This document shows positions 11,863-26,340 of a stretch of 64,000 nt of DNA, one piece after another. Position 1 is the first letter of the stretch. Each line of letters opens with the position of its first letter. The DNA comes from Serpula lacrymans var. lacrymans S7.9. Lineage: Eukaryota > Basidiomycota > Agaricomycetes > Boletales > Serpulaceae. The notes under the pieces are model-generated. The model made no database searches, had not been told where the DNA came from, and saw only the letters and a list, made by a program, of their open reading frames with translations. The DNA lies in the NCBI RefSeq assembly GCF_000218685.1, contig NW_006763298.1, positions 940,049 through 1,004,048 on the forward strand. The letters run 5' to 3'. Made by a program: the position numbers and the translations under genes.

Positions 11863-13289
11863 TTAATGCAACACATGAGGACTATCCGTGCTATTTGAAT
11901 TCATACGAAGCAATTTATTCAACAGGTCACGAGCTCCACTCTGGTGCAAAACGTTACAGATGGCGGCATGAAAGGCAAGGAAGTGAGCATTGGGACGTGC
12001 GACTTGACGTTTTCGTATGCTCGTCCCGACGCGACACGGCTTCGATTCGTCGGTCGAAGATCCTTCACTCACGATAGTTTCGTTTGAGAGGCTGCGTCGA
12101 TGTCCACCACAAGTTTCGCGTTGGGTATCACCACACTTCTCTTTACTCTTGCGTCTCTGACGCCCTTTAAAGGATATCGAAATAGATGGGGGAGGGAGTA
12201 TGAAAGGATTGAGCGTGCCCATTATGGTGATGTCGTATTCGTCCTCCTGTGGGCGTATAACGAATAATTAGCACCGTACAATTAGCCTCGATTCTAGAGT
12301 GCAGTGTCTGGTTGCTATCACAACCTACACAACGTCTCCTACCTTAATGTGCGTCAAACACCATTCGTAGTTTGCAAACCCGTGATATGCGTATAGCTCA
12401 AGTGAAATCCCGTTTTGTGCCTCCTGCATGCCAAAGTCTAATGTGTTGATGGAGGTTTCGGGAAGATTGGAGTAGTTTTTTATGATGTGCCAAGTTACAA
12501 TGTGGCTGAGGTACTATAAAAAGAAAGTCAGCCAAGTAGAGGATAAATAGGCTGTCGAGCGGGGAAAGTAGAGAAGAGGTGATAACAAGTAGAAATTCGA
12601 CTGGGAATCGGGGAATCGTTGAACGGGGTCCTACCTCTTCGTTACCAGCATTTTCAGTTGCAATAGCCTTGTATATGCCTACAATTGGCCTTACAATGTG
12701 GCATGTTTTAACGATAGCTCGTGGACCTATGTATGCCGAGGGAGTGTGGTTCTGGTCATACCATTTCGTAGCGACGCACTGATGAGCATCGCGCACGAGA
12801 ACCTATGCAGTTAAAATATATTATGGCATGCATTAGTCGAAGACTGAGTTGGGTGTACCTGTTTTGCAAGTAATGGATTGACTTCTGAGTCGTTCGCTTT
12901 TACTGTGAGCAAGATAATCAGTGTCCTTCTTTATCTCACGGGCGCAGCATAATCTACAACATACCAACCCAAAGAAAGTGAGAGAGCCATGTCTGCCCGA
13001 GGCTGACCAGCAAACGTTTTCCGACATGCTCATGATCACATGCTATGATTGAACAAGCCGTATATCTCGTCGAGCCCTCCCCACATATGTCCGATGCGTC
13101 TAACATGGCATGAAGAAGGTGAGACAGATCGAGACCAAGGTATAGCCTGACAGAGTCAGGTTGCGATGAGAGAAAGTGAATAGACTCGGTGGCATAAAGC
13201 ACGAGCTGAGGTGTAGTGAGAGAGGACGTATCGAGAAGCGTATCGACTTTGTCGATGAACTGCAAAGAGGCAGCGCTGGGAATATCCAT
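11863..13289 (-). CDS. Fungal HNH endonuclease-domain protein
   Basis: Minus strand, five exons. Exon 1 (MDIPSAASLQFIDKVDTLL...) ends QTWLSHFLWV and is spliced at a gtatgt donor to a short exon reading KANDSEVNPLLAKQ. The HNH core follows: VLVRDAHQCVATKWYD, then a degenerate second part IVKTCHIVRPIVGIYKA. The next exon reads HIVTWHIIKNYSNLPETSIN then TLDFGMQEAQNGISLELYAY, the usual place of the N..L.N....HxxFD segment. The last exon carries HFLAFHAAICNVLHQSGARD, matching the C-terminal helix seen in these fungal proteins. Such genes are very numerous in Agaricomycetes and their biological role is unknown. Several expected His/Asn positions look altered, so catalysis is doubtful. An upstream ATG at 13356 could add a short exon, but the frame does not need it. 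Confidence 0.7.
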
Positions 13290-13356
13290 GAATGGAGTTC
13301 GTAACAGTAGGTGCGACGGTAAGAGTGTAAATGCTAACTTTTCGTCCGAAAGGCAT

Positions 13357-14270
13357 ATTATTTATCTATGGCCGTGTCTTGGCTTTGGATACTTTGGCTT
13401 GGAATTTTGGCTTGGGACTTGCTTATGACAGTTAGAAGATCAAGTTAGAAGAAGTAACATCGACTAATGGATTAGAATTACGTACAACGGAGGAGTAGCT
13501 CCTTCTCGGTTCCAGTGTGTTGCCAATGGATGATAACGGTGTAATAACAATGGGCCTTTGTAAGTCCGTCCGCGCCAGATGTCTCTCGTTCAGCAGCGCT
13601 TACGACTCAAGAATTTCCGTTGACCCATTATCAAGCTGGGAATTAGCGAAAACGTGCAAAGCAGACGTCATAATGGTGTAAATCCAAGAGGTTGATGGAA
13701 TTGATTTTACTGGAGCCAATCATAGCAAAAGGGATATATGGACTACTCACTACGCACAGGCTCCTCCTGGCTTCTTCAGTTTCTATGCGCCGGGAAATAT
13801 ATTTACTCATTTAGGAACTAGACATTCTGATACCATCACAAGTTGGTTGATGTCAATGGTGGCATGTGTGGAGAACCGTGAGGAGTAAATCTGCATGGAC
13901 ATGGTTCATGAGACAGTTGGATATGAACAAAATGATGCTAGGGTGATGATCGTATCGCCGTGTAAATGTAAGAATACCAGTCGTCGATGAACGTCAATAC
14001 TAAAACCCCACCAAGGTTCAAGTATCTGGGAACGACAAGTTTGTAATTCACACATGTCAATGTAATGCACATACCTGAAGCTGACCTTTGGGCCGTAGCA
14101 GTATCAGGGAACAATTATCTGCGACCAATTTACGTTGAAGCAGTCGATACTTGGAACCGGGTAACATTCAATTCTAGTCGTGTTCAACGCAGCGAAATTC
14201 CAGGATATTCCAAACTAAATTAAAATGAGAGGACAAGAACATAATATAGCGGAACTCCTTGCTAGAGTCA
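13357..14270. other. Gene-free stretch between HNH gene and bL17m
   Basis: About 0.9 kb with no supported coding sequence on either strand. It contains the upstream region of the HNH gene (with a short repetitive run around 13370-13425, ggcttggaattttggcttgg) and the 3' flank of the ribosomal protein gene. Confidence 0.35.
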
Positions 14271-15349
14271 TTACTTGTATACCGTGCGCATACTGAGTAC
14301 CGTAGACTTGGCATGTTGGAGGGCCCCGTCTCTAAACCAAGCAGGTCCCTTCTTACGTGGCCTTGATGGACGTGCGAGCGCACCCTGGACAAGCTTCATG
14401 GCTGGTTTCTTTTCTCCCGGAAGAGCCATTCCTGAACGAGATGACAGGACGAGTTTGCCGACTTCAGCTGGTTTTAGAGCCATATCGTCATGCGCTTTCC
14501 TCTTGGCCAGTTCTCTAGTCATCGCGGTGTGTTGTTGAAGAGGTTTGGCTAATAGGTTTTCCTAGAATTCGAGGTGGTTTAGTAAATAAAACTAATGGAG
14601 AGGAGCGTCCACTTACAATGAACAGAGTTGCTTTATTCCCCACATCAGAAAGTGCCTCGTTGCCTCTGTACTTCATCACCTTTTGAAGATTCCATCGCGT
14701 TCTCGGCCTTAGCTCGCCTGCTTCACTACTTCCTAGACTAAGTTCCTTCTTCATGACATCTTTCGTGCCAGTCACTCCTCTATTAATCACTTGATTAGGA
14801 GTTTCGCGTTGTAATCTTCCGTCGAGTATATCTTTCCCTATAGCGCGTGCAGTCATTTCTACCTTGAGATCTCGTGGGTTGTCGACAAGCTCGAGAATAG
14901 CTGTTGGTGCATTGTCACCTCGACGGTTCACATATTTATGGATTCGGGTGTATCCGCCTGGCCGAGAAGAGTAGCGCGATGCGAATGTGTCAAATATTTT
15001 CGGGAGTAGGGTAGCGTTGAGAACGAACGACTGTGCTCGACGGTATGATGGTATGTCGCCCTTCTTACCAAGTGTGATGATCTACGTTTTTCTGGATCAG
15101 GCAAAGGCTATAAGAATGAATTCGAAAGACGTCTGCACCTTCTCTGCTAGTCTCGCTGCATCCCTAGCCTTGGGAAGAGTAGTTGTAATCTGTTCGTGCT
15201 CAAAAAGAGAAGTGACCAGATTGCTGTTGACATGTTAAAAATGTCAATACGTGAAATATAAATTAATTTTACAAAGTTAGTCACCGAAGCATTAGATTTC
15301 TGTGCGAGGACGTTCTCGAAAACTTGCGAAATGCTATACCGTGCTTCAT
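14271..15349 (-). CDS. MRPL8: Mitochondrial large-subunit ribosomal protein bL17m
   Basis: Component of the mitochondrial ribosome large subunit, at the peptide exit-tunnel side in bacterial L17. Exon 1 (15349-15287) reads [20 protein letters not shown] and continues [20 protein letters not shown], then [39 protein letters not shown] and [20 protein letters not shown]. These are the standard L17 landmarks: the RKL/H..R..LRNL start and the RxGDxAPMA-type motif. A fungal C-terminal extension rich in Lys/Arg ends [12 protein letters not shown]. The start is set by the L17 N-terminus. No separate targeting leader is visible, as in yeast Mrpl8. It is divergent from SEC13, sharing a 279-bp promoter. 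The symbol is the yeast name; the human ortholog is MRPL17. Confidence 0.93.
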
Positions 15350-15628
15350 GATGAATACTTGTGCATATACAACCTCGTTGGATGATTTTGGTGAGAGCGT
15401 CAAAGAAAAACACTGGCAGGTGTAAGTACCAGGTTCGGGTGTCCGAGTATAGTCAGAGGTTGGTTCGTGGAAACGGAAAGCGTGTTTCAAACCCCGCTGC
15501 AATAGACCTCCACGTCGTGAACAGCAAAAGCAGAGAACAGGACAACGAAAACACCACAACCAAAATGGTAAAACACAGAGAACAACTCCCTGAAAAATAT
15601 CTAATCATATATTTGTTAGCCGTCTGCA
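15350..15628. promoter_or_regulatory. Divergent promoter of MRPL8 and SEC13
   Basis: 279 bp between two head-to-head start codons, so it must hold both promoters and both 5' leaders. No TATA box is obvious. An ATG at 15565 with a gtaaaa donor-like sequence and an acceptor ttgttag just before the SEC13 start suggests an alternative 5' exon or a 5' UTR intron for SEC13. Confidence 0.6.
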
Positions 15629-16994
15629 ATGGCTTCGGATTCCATTCCGATAGAAACCGCCCATGAGGATATGATAGTATGTGCTGACTTCCATCAATTG
15701 CAGTTTCATAGCTAATCTAGCTGTTCGCCAAAAGCATGATGCCCAATTGGACTACTATGGGAAACGTCTTGCAACCTGCTCGTCAGATAGGACAGTTAAA
15801 GTCTTTGACGTAATTGACGGTGAAGCGCAGAAGTCAAATGGCGGACATACTTTGAAAGGGTACGTGGATATAACCAAATTGGGTGACTTCAGTTGAAGAA
15901 GAAATTTCGTCTACTAGTCATACAGGACCCGTGTGGCAGGTAGCCTGGGCACATCCGAAATTCGGGCACATACTGGCTTCGTGTTCTTATGACGGCAAAG
16001 TGTTGATCTGGAAAGAACAGGGACAGGGTCCTGCTGCAGGAGGGTGGACAAGGATAAAGGAACACACTCTACATACCGCTTCAGGTATATTTCTATTCTT
16101 CATTCTACTATCGTTAAACCTCACTTTTTATTTCAGTCAACTCTGTATCTTGGGCACCACACGAATTGGGTGCCATCCTAGCTTGCGCATCTTCAGACGG
16201 CAAACTCTCCGTTCTTTCCTTCAAAGGCAAGTTCTGTCTCCCGTTCAAACTTCTGCTTGGCTTGCTTTGCTTTGAATGTTCATCGGCGCTGTTATATCGA
16301 GTGCATCTCATGAGCCGTCTCGATAATACAAGTTGCTGACATGGCTGTTGTACAGATGACGGCCAATGGGGTGCCGATATCTTCAACGGTCACGCCATCG
16401 GGTGTAACGCCGTATCCTGGGCACCCGCTACCCAGCCCGGCTCCTTAATACAACCCCAGCAAGGCAGTACCGCACCAGGACAGCCCACCGCCCCTTCGCA
16501 GAGCGTCAAACGCTTCGCCAGTGCAGGCTGCGATAACCTCGTCAAGATATGGGGATACCGAGAAGATTCACAGTCATGGATCGAGGAAGAAACTCTCGAG
16601 GGCCACACTGACTGGGTCAGGGACGTCGCGTGGGCACCCAATATCGGACTCCCAAGGAGTTACATCGCGACCGCGTCTCAAGTCTGTCTTTTTACATACT
16701 ATCTTATATAGTGGCGCTAACCCCTTCTGCTGACAGGACAAAACTGTTCTCATCTGGACGAAAGACACGCCCACCTCCCCATGGGCTAAAACCGCACTCG
16801 ACCCGTCTTCCGCGTCAGTTTCTGCCACGTCACCCAGCCCAGCGGCTGCAGGCAAATTCCCCGACGTCGTCTGGCGTGTGTCGTGGAGCCTTGCTGGCAA
16901 TATTCTGGCTGTTAGCTGCGGCGATGGGAAGGTCACGCTGTGGAAAGAGAATTTGCGCGGTGCCTGGGAATGCGTCAGTGACATGACTAGCTAG
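15629..16994 (+). CDS. SEC13: SEC13, WD40 protein of COPII coat and nuclear pore
   Basis: Sec13 pairs with Sec31 in the outer COPII coat and with Nup145C/Nup96 in the nuclear pore Y-complex. The start [16 protein letters not shown] is followed by an intron at 15680-15734 that restores the family signature [22 protein letters not shown] repeats follow in order: [29 protein letters not shown] and [100 protein letters not shown]; and [20 protein letters not shown] with DGKVTLWKE. Six repeats plus an open blade is the expected form, since Sec31 or Nup145 donates the seventh. Five introns. It is convergent with the mitochondrial EF-G gene, with 3' ends 198 bp apart. Confidence 0.96.
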
Positions 16995-17191
16995 AGATTT
17001 ATCGATAATTGCAATACGAGCTCGCAGTAATTCATCTTAGGGGCGTCAGCTTAGAACATACCCATATTACCTCGGTACGTGAGATGTGATCCCTTGAGAG
17101 CGAGTGAGGCATAATCCAGTATTAAGTTTACTATTTAATACAATATATATCTAAAGAGGCGTCTATATGTATGCACGCTATTAAGTGTGAT

Positions 17192-20278
<3,087 letters not shown>

Positions 20279-20500
20279 GGCTTGGTGCAGAGCTATGCAG
20301 AGGACTTGGAGGAAATTTTGAGCAGCGGCGATAAAACCCGTGTGTAACTGAGGTTAGGGCTTATACCATTCGAGGTTAGGGTTTATGCCAGTGAGGTGAT
20401 TATGAGCAGTGGCGTATCATGCAAAGAGCATTACATGTTCCAATATGCTCGAAGGATCTTGACTTCACACTCACTCCCCAGGCTTTCGCGCTCAATAGTC
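20279..20500. promoter_or_regulatory. Bidirectional promoter with paired TTAGGG boxes
   Basis: 222 bp between the divergent starts of MEF1 and the nucleotidase gene. It contains two near-identical 19-bp copies, 20350-20368 and 20372-20390, both beginning gaggttaggg and differing at two bases. The core GGTTAGGG resembles the telobox bound by Myb-type factors such as Tbf1. A functional role is inferred from position and repetition only. Confidence 0.55.
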
Positions 20501-21791
20501 ATGTCTATACCTTTCGCTACAGAAAAACAGGTTGCAGTAGCTGCTGTGCGCAGAGCATGCTTGCTTACATCCTCTGTATTCAACAAATTGGTGAAGAATG
20601 AGACGTTGACCAAAGGCGACAAGTCTCCCGTTACAGGTATGGATATCGCTGGACTATCTTGGTTTCATGAAGTTGATGGGGTGTTGCAGTTGGAGACTAT
20701 TCTGCACAGGCGGTCGTAAATACGATCCTTGGTCGTGCTTTTCCCACCGATCCCATCGTTGGAGAGGAAGATGCCAACGAGCTCCGACAAGAATCAGGCG
20801 TTATAATGCGACAAAGGATCGTGGAACTTGCCAACGAGACATTGACGTCCGAGCTCGGATTGGGTGAAATGGTTGAATGGGGACTCGGTCCAGGGCAAGA
20901 GAGAACACCAGAAGAACTGATGGATGCCATCGATCGCGGGAATCATGCAGGTGGTGCGGTAGGACGTGAGTATACTATTCCGCGAATACCTAGAGTTGGA
21001 TAGTTAATGATCATGAACTGCAGGGATGTGGACCCTTGATCCTATTGATGGAACGAAAGGGTTCCTGCGAGGAGAACAGTACGCTGTATGCCTCGCTTTG
21101 ATTGTGGATGCACAGGTGCAACTTGGAGTTATGGGATGCCCAAACTTACCTGTTGATGCGTCAAACCCTGATGGTCCCAAAGGCTGTATTTTCGTCGCTG
21201 TACGAGGCCAGGGAGCCCAACAAGTATGTTCACTAGTTACTCGATTTCCAATACCATCTTAATGTGCGCATAGATGGCAGTATCTGGTGCCAACCCCACT
21301 CCTTTGACTATCCCTACCATTAGCGGGGACTCGCTCAATTTCCTGGAGTCTGTGGAAGCTGCACACTCTTCTCATTCTTTCAATAGCCGTGTTTCTTCTG
21401 TGCTCAACATCACCCGGGCACCTACACGCATGGATAGCCAAGCCAAATACTGCTGTCTTGCAAGAGGTGACGGGGGAGCTTACCTTCGTATGCCAACAGG
21501 TGTCGGATATAGAGAGAAAATATGGGTGAGTGCTCATCGTTGATTAGTTGTATATTGTGCTCATTTGCTCTTCGACTTGAGGATCATGCTTCTGGTGCCA
21601 TTCTCATAGAAGAAGCAGGAGGCATTGTCACTGATTCACGAGGATCTTCTCTTGACTTTGGACTGGGAAGGACACTAGGAGAAAACTTTGGTGTCGTAGC
21701 GGCAGGAAAGGCGGCACATGCCAAGGTCCTCGCTGCTGTCATGCAGGCAAAGGCGGAAGAGGAAGAGGAAAAGACAAAGGCAAGGGTGTAG
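20501..21791 (+). CDS. MET22: 3'(2'),5'-bisphosphate nucleotidase
   Basis: Removes the 3'-phosphate of PAP (and PAPS), a by-product of sulfate assimilation, and is the lithium/sodium-sensitive Hal2/Met22 enzyme. The protein starts MSIPFATEKQVAVAAVRRAC. Metal and substrate motifs: GDKSPVT with VDYSAQAVVN after an intron; PTDPIVGEEDANELR (first acidic site); RMWTLDPIDGTKGFLRGEQY (DPIDGT signature); and KIWDHASGAILIEEAGGIVT (WDxA-G signature) across the intron at 21526-21577. The tail is Glu/Lys-rich. Length about 360 aa fits the family. An upstream in-frame ATG at 20435 would add a basic leader (MFQYARRILTSHSLPRLSRS). Convergent with COG3, 104 bp apart. Confidence 0.94.
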
Positions 21792-21895
21792 GTAGGTCTA
21801 CGTAGGTAAACATAGATATTTTCCTGAGCACTAACCGATTAGTTGGGACACACGACGTAAATATTATGATGCTTAGAGGGTGGCTGAGAATATCA

Positions 21896-24800
21896 CTAAA
21901 ACAATCTAATCATCGGTGCATATAGTTCGCAATGTCTCTTCCAAGCGTTCCGCAGATAATACCGTACTTTCATCGCCCCTGCATACATGTTCCAGACCAA
22001 GTCCCGGAATGCCATATAGTCCTCCATAATCGCCTCTTTTATGTGCCCAACCAGCACAGACACAGTCCTATCGTCCTCCAAGTACAACCGCATCCTCATA
22101 ACGGATGATCGAAGATCCCGCTCGCATGATAAGATAAACTTCTCGTGAAGATCTTCGGCTGCATGCTGCTGAGCCCATGTCTGTGTGACAAGCGAAGTAG
22201 GTGCTTTGTCGAGGTTTGGGTGTTCATTGCGCGTGGTAGTATGCACACGCACACGCATCACCCACTCCCGTAGAGGCTCGCAAATTGGCTCCACACAGCG
22301 AGATATGACATCGCGGCAAGCCTGTTTTAAGTCTTGGTCGATGTCCTAAGATGAAGGTGAATCAAAACTAGAAAGAAACTTTCGACCTGATAGTGGAACC
22401 TACATGTTTTACATCCGTTATACCATCACCTCCTCGAGGCATTCCCAGAGATGCGAACAGAGCATCTGGAAGGAGAGAAGATGTTTTGTTCAATATTAAG
22501 GCGAGGGTTTCTATTGAAAAATATATGAGTGAGCTTAAACATCATCTCGGGAAAATGTGTTATACACAAGCACCTGTGACTCCACCGAAGTCAATCGAAG
22601 GCCCGGAATTTCTCTGGCCAAAGTCCAGCGTTTGCGTCATGTCTTTCAAGATCAGCAGGTGTCGAACAAGAAAGAGCTCGCCGTCTAAGGTACTCGAAGG
22701 GGGATTCCTCGCACAGATATTTTGAGAGGGCGAAACAAAAGATTGCCTGCATAAACTTATTGCTTCTTGGGCAATATCTTCAAAGATAGCAGGCTAGGGG
22801 AAGAGCGTCAGTAAATATTCATATGGATTATGAGAACGAGAACATACCTTGACGAAATCGTGAAGTTGAGACAGTACCCAGACAGTTTTTCGCAGAGTCG
22901 GGAACCATGTTTCTTGCTTGTCCAGTGAAGGCAGACGGAAAAGCTGATTTACACTTTCCTTTTCCTTGATCTCGATCTCAGAACGTGGTTTTCTTGCAGC
23001 TGGCAAGGTTGATCGACCCACTTAGCCATCTAAAAAATATTTTCTGCACTTTACGCTCACCTACGAGCTTTTCAGGATAAGCCAAATCTTCAGGAGTGGG
23101 AACGTAGTATCGAATTTCGGACTGAATGACAGACTGCGCCTTGAAGAAAAGCCTGGTCTGGGCATCTTGTAACACCATCTGCAAAAGTTGGCTGATGTGT
23201 AGTTTGCCGAGTCCTTGTGGTCTATTTGGGGGGTGGTCGAGGTCTAGAGTTAACGACTCTCCTGAGTAATCAAGGTCGTTGGTGTCTAGCGGAGAATCGG
23301 GTAGATCTGCTACGTCCAAAACCACCAGAGCCTGCAGAACAGTGCACACCTCACAGAGAGCTGTCAGCCGAGTTTCGTGGAGGATTCGAGGACGTAGATC
23401 ATCGTAGAGGTAATCACATAGGTTCTCCAGGTAATGGCTGTATGGCGTAATAACGTTAACGATGGTAGCGAGCTAGTTCGGCAAACTCACTAAAGTTGAA
23501 CCTCTCCAGAGTTGAATAACTCTCGATACAGATCGAACTCATCTGTACAGAGCTGCTTCAGATAGCTACAACCGGTTCTCGTCTTCAGATCATCTCTTAG
23601 TGAACGAATAAAGGCGGAAAAAACATTTGTACCTACCAGTTCAACAAGTTCTGTGCGAGCCGGGTCTAACCCTTTGATTTCTTCCGTGAGGCGGCCGACA
23701 AGCAAACTTTTCCGGGCGCTAAAGTATGCTGTATGACATTCCGATAGCAAAGCTGAAAGATCTTCAGGATGGACCTGTGCACGGCGTTCCAGTTCACCGA
23801 GCAAGGGTGCTAACTGTGGTGTGATACTCCTGAATCTAGTGTAGAGGAGGTGCATCTGCGCCGTCAATGATACATCCTTTATTGAATGACACTTGAGTAA
23901 AAAGACAGGTAAATTTTGGATTCAGGAGCACCTTCGCAAAGAGACGTTTAGAAACATCCCCTGTAAGAGCCCTCAAAGACCCAACAAAGTACATCTTGAT
24001 CAGGGTCATGGCACGAGTCATGCACTGTTGGAAACGAAGTAGGTAGATCTCAGCTTCCTTGAAATACCGCTGTAATCAAAATTAGTTTGATAAATCCCCA
24101 CTATGAGAATGTTTAGAACACACGTGGGAATTGAGATATTCTATACAGATATCTACGCGCTCGACCATGTACAAAAAATCGGTTTTCAGGACCAAAGATT
24201 CTCCTGGATGGTTGAGCATGCGCGTAGCTTGTTCCAACTCGTTGAAATACTCGAGCACCTGACCGATTTCCTCCATCATCTCCAGCAATTGATCCTGGCA
24301 GCAGCGAAGTAACAAAAGATAAGAGTATATAATAAGTATGAGTATCGAACGTACGCGTTCTTCTAGTAGCTTCTCGCAAGCGTCTTTGAGACTTTTTCCA
24401 CCTTCCTCGACACTTCTCCAATTTGACAACATTTCATCTACTTCACGGTCTATCTCATCAATCCTTTCGAGCAGAAAATCGCACGTCGCCAGATGTTCTG
24501 AAATGTCAGCCACGTGAGCTCGAAAATGAGCCTCTTGATTATGTGCAACAGAACGATCTATCTGAGCAAACCAGTCATAGAACTGTTCTGGGGTCTGTAT
24601 TGGCTGCTTTGGATGGAGGGCGTGAGTAGCTAGAGGACGGCCAATGAATTGGTTGGGTGTTGAAGGGCGAGACCCAGAGCCTAACTTGTTGCGTAAGTTG
24701 GGAGTAGAAGGCCGTGACGAGTCTGCTTCGTCAACGGTGAACTTGATAGCCTGTAAGACTCCGACAACCACTGACGGAACTACGACGTACTTTGAGAGGA

Positions 24801-24973
24801 AGTGGGATTGTTTCACTGGCCAGTTTAACGCCCGCGACACTTTTGAGGGAGAGGTCTCCAAGTGGTGCTTTTGCTTCCCACTGCTCCATTGTCAATGTAG
24901 GCTTGGGATGAGGAGTCAGTGCTGAAGGTGGTGCACCGCGGCGTTGACCCGCTGGAAGTCGAGAAGACGACAT
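21896..24973 (-). CDS. COG3: Conserved oligomeric Golgi complex subunit 3 (Sec34)
   Basis: Subunit of the COG tether for retrograde vesicles at the Golgi. The protein starts MSSSRLPAGQRRGAPPSALT, and an in-frame ATG five codons upstream (24988) is an alternative. A Ser/Pro-rich segment with RPSTPN repeated twice is followed by the typical Sec34 N-terminal region: TPEQFYDWFAQIDRSVAHNQ, then coiled coil with LATCDFLLERIDEIDREVDE and LNHPGESLVLKTDFLYMVER. Next come RYFKEAEIYLLRFQQCMTRA, YTRFRSITPQLAPLLGELER and SHYLENLCDYLYDDLRPRIL. C-terminal exons read PAIFEDIAQEAISLCRQSF and end LYAPMIRLF. About ten short introns. Length about 850 aa matches the family. Divergent from the small membrane-protein gene. 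Confidence 0.93.
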
Positions 24974-25381
24974 GATGACTGTAACCAATATACAATGTAA
25001 TGAACCTGTTAGATATGGACAGGAATGCCAAAGACCTTGCCTGGAGAGAATGGTAGGGATGAGCCTGCAGTGTCAGGAATTCAGGCTTAGACTAGTACGT
25101 AGAACCCAAGTTGTTAACTTGGCAGCACTGCCGGCTCTGGTAGTAGGCGCCGTAACCTTATCCGGTACAGCCACTGAAGTGATGCAGCGCCCTATTTGAT
25201 TTCATATTTCTGTCCCCCGCCACTCCGAGTCCAACGCAATACTCCAGTCGATCCCGTCTGTATCTCCTCTCTCACTGCCTCTGTATTTATATACTTCAAC
25301 TTTTAGAACGCTCCTCCTTCCCCCCCCCCCGGCTCTTTGTTTACTCCGTTTGTAACGCAGGAAATCTGTCTATACTCGTCC

Positions 25382-26089
25382 ATGGCATCTTGGTGAGCTT
25401 TTCGTGTGTGTTTCAGTTGGCTTCGTTGCAACTCAGCATCATTCCTATTTATAACAGGGTAGATCTCTTTTCCCTGCTTGCGGTGAGAATGTCATGTTCC
25501 TACCATGTCTCCAATGGACCTGACCCGTTCACCACTTCGTTATATATCAATTTGCATCACAGACGACACTATTTTTCGTCGGCGTCATTGTTGGAGTAGT
25601 ACTCCTCGGGAGGCAGATATCCAATGCTGTCCAGTCGACCAAGGAGTCGTGAGTCACACCAATGCTAACCTCTCCTCTTCTGTTCGCTTGACGACGCCCC
25701 TGTTCATACCAGACTCAACAATAGAGGCATCGCTATCAGTGATAAGGGTGTTTCTGTAAAAACCAACAAACGCTTCGACAGATCAGACTACGTTGATGCG
25801 ACCCAAAGGTTTGTCGGTGTACTTTGATCGGAGCTGATTTAATTCTAAGCTGTTCAATGTATTTAGGGGTTTAATGAAAGCCTTGGGTTCTTCTACCTTT
25901 GGTTCCTCTCTCGGAGAGGATGAGGCCAAGAAGAACACGCTCAGGTCCAAATCCGCGACTAGCCTCACCGAGGGAAAGTCGCACAGAAAAAGTTCCAATG
26001 CCAGCGTAACAACGAACGGGAGTGCTGAGGAACGTGAAAGAAGGCGAATTTTCGGCATGCGAAAGAGTCACAGCAGCACAGGAAAATAA
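25382..26089 (+). CDS. Small single-pass membrane protein, unknown function
   Basis: Three exons are secure. The membrane exon near 25570-25651 reads TLFFVGVIVGVVLLGRQISN and ends VQSTKES. It joins, after an intron to 25712, to LNNRGIAISDKGVSVKTNKR with FDRSDYVDATQR, then after an intron at about 25809-25866 to GLMKALGSSTFGSSLGEDEA and a Lys/Ser/Arg-rich tail ending MRKSHSSTGK. The layout is one N-terminal transmembrane helix with a basic cytosolic tail. The first exon is unsettled: no ATG precedes the membrane segment in frame. An ATG at 25382 followed by a gtgagc donor is the best candidate, but its phase does not fit the obvious acceptor. I recognise no named family. An 11-base C run lies just upstream near 25320. 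Confidence 0.6.
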
Positions 26090-26340
26090 ACTTATCATCA
26101 TGGGGAATTAGGTGTGATATACACGATTTTCACTTTGAGGTTAGGGGACGTTTACGCTTTTCTTATTAATATTAAGTTGTGTGAATATTGTATAGAAACT
26201 GAAAATTTTCTTCGAAAAACGCTGTATATATAGCATTCCAGACCAGTACTATCTTATTTATTGTGCCACTATTGCGATTGGGAGGTGTTCATGCCATCTA
26301 TGACCTTGATGCTACATCATCGGGAGTTCTAACTGGAAGA

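Noticed and set aside
12398..12796. Reading the 132-codon minus-strand frame as a separate gene
   Set aside because: Its first part is the HNH exon of the gene at 11863-13289. The rest is intron read-through.
14275..14538. Plus-strand frame of 87 codons
   Set aside because: Antisense to the C-terminal exon of bL17m, which is well supported.
24644..24925. Plus-strand frame of 93 codons
   Set aside because: Antisense to the N-terminal exons of COG3.
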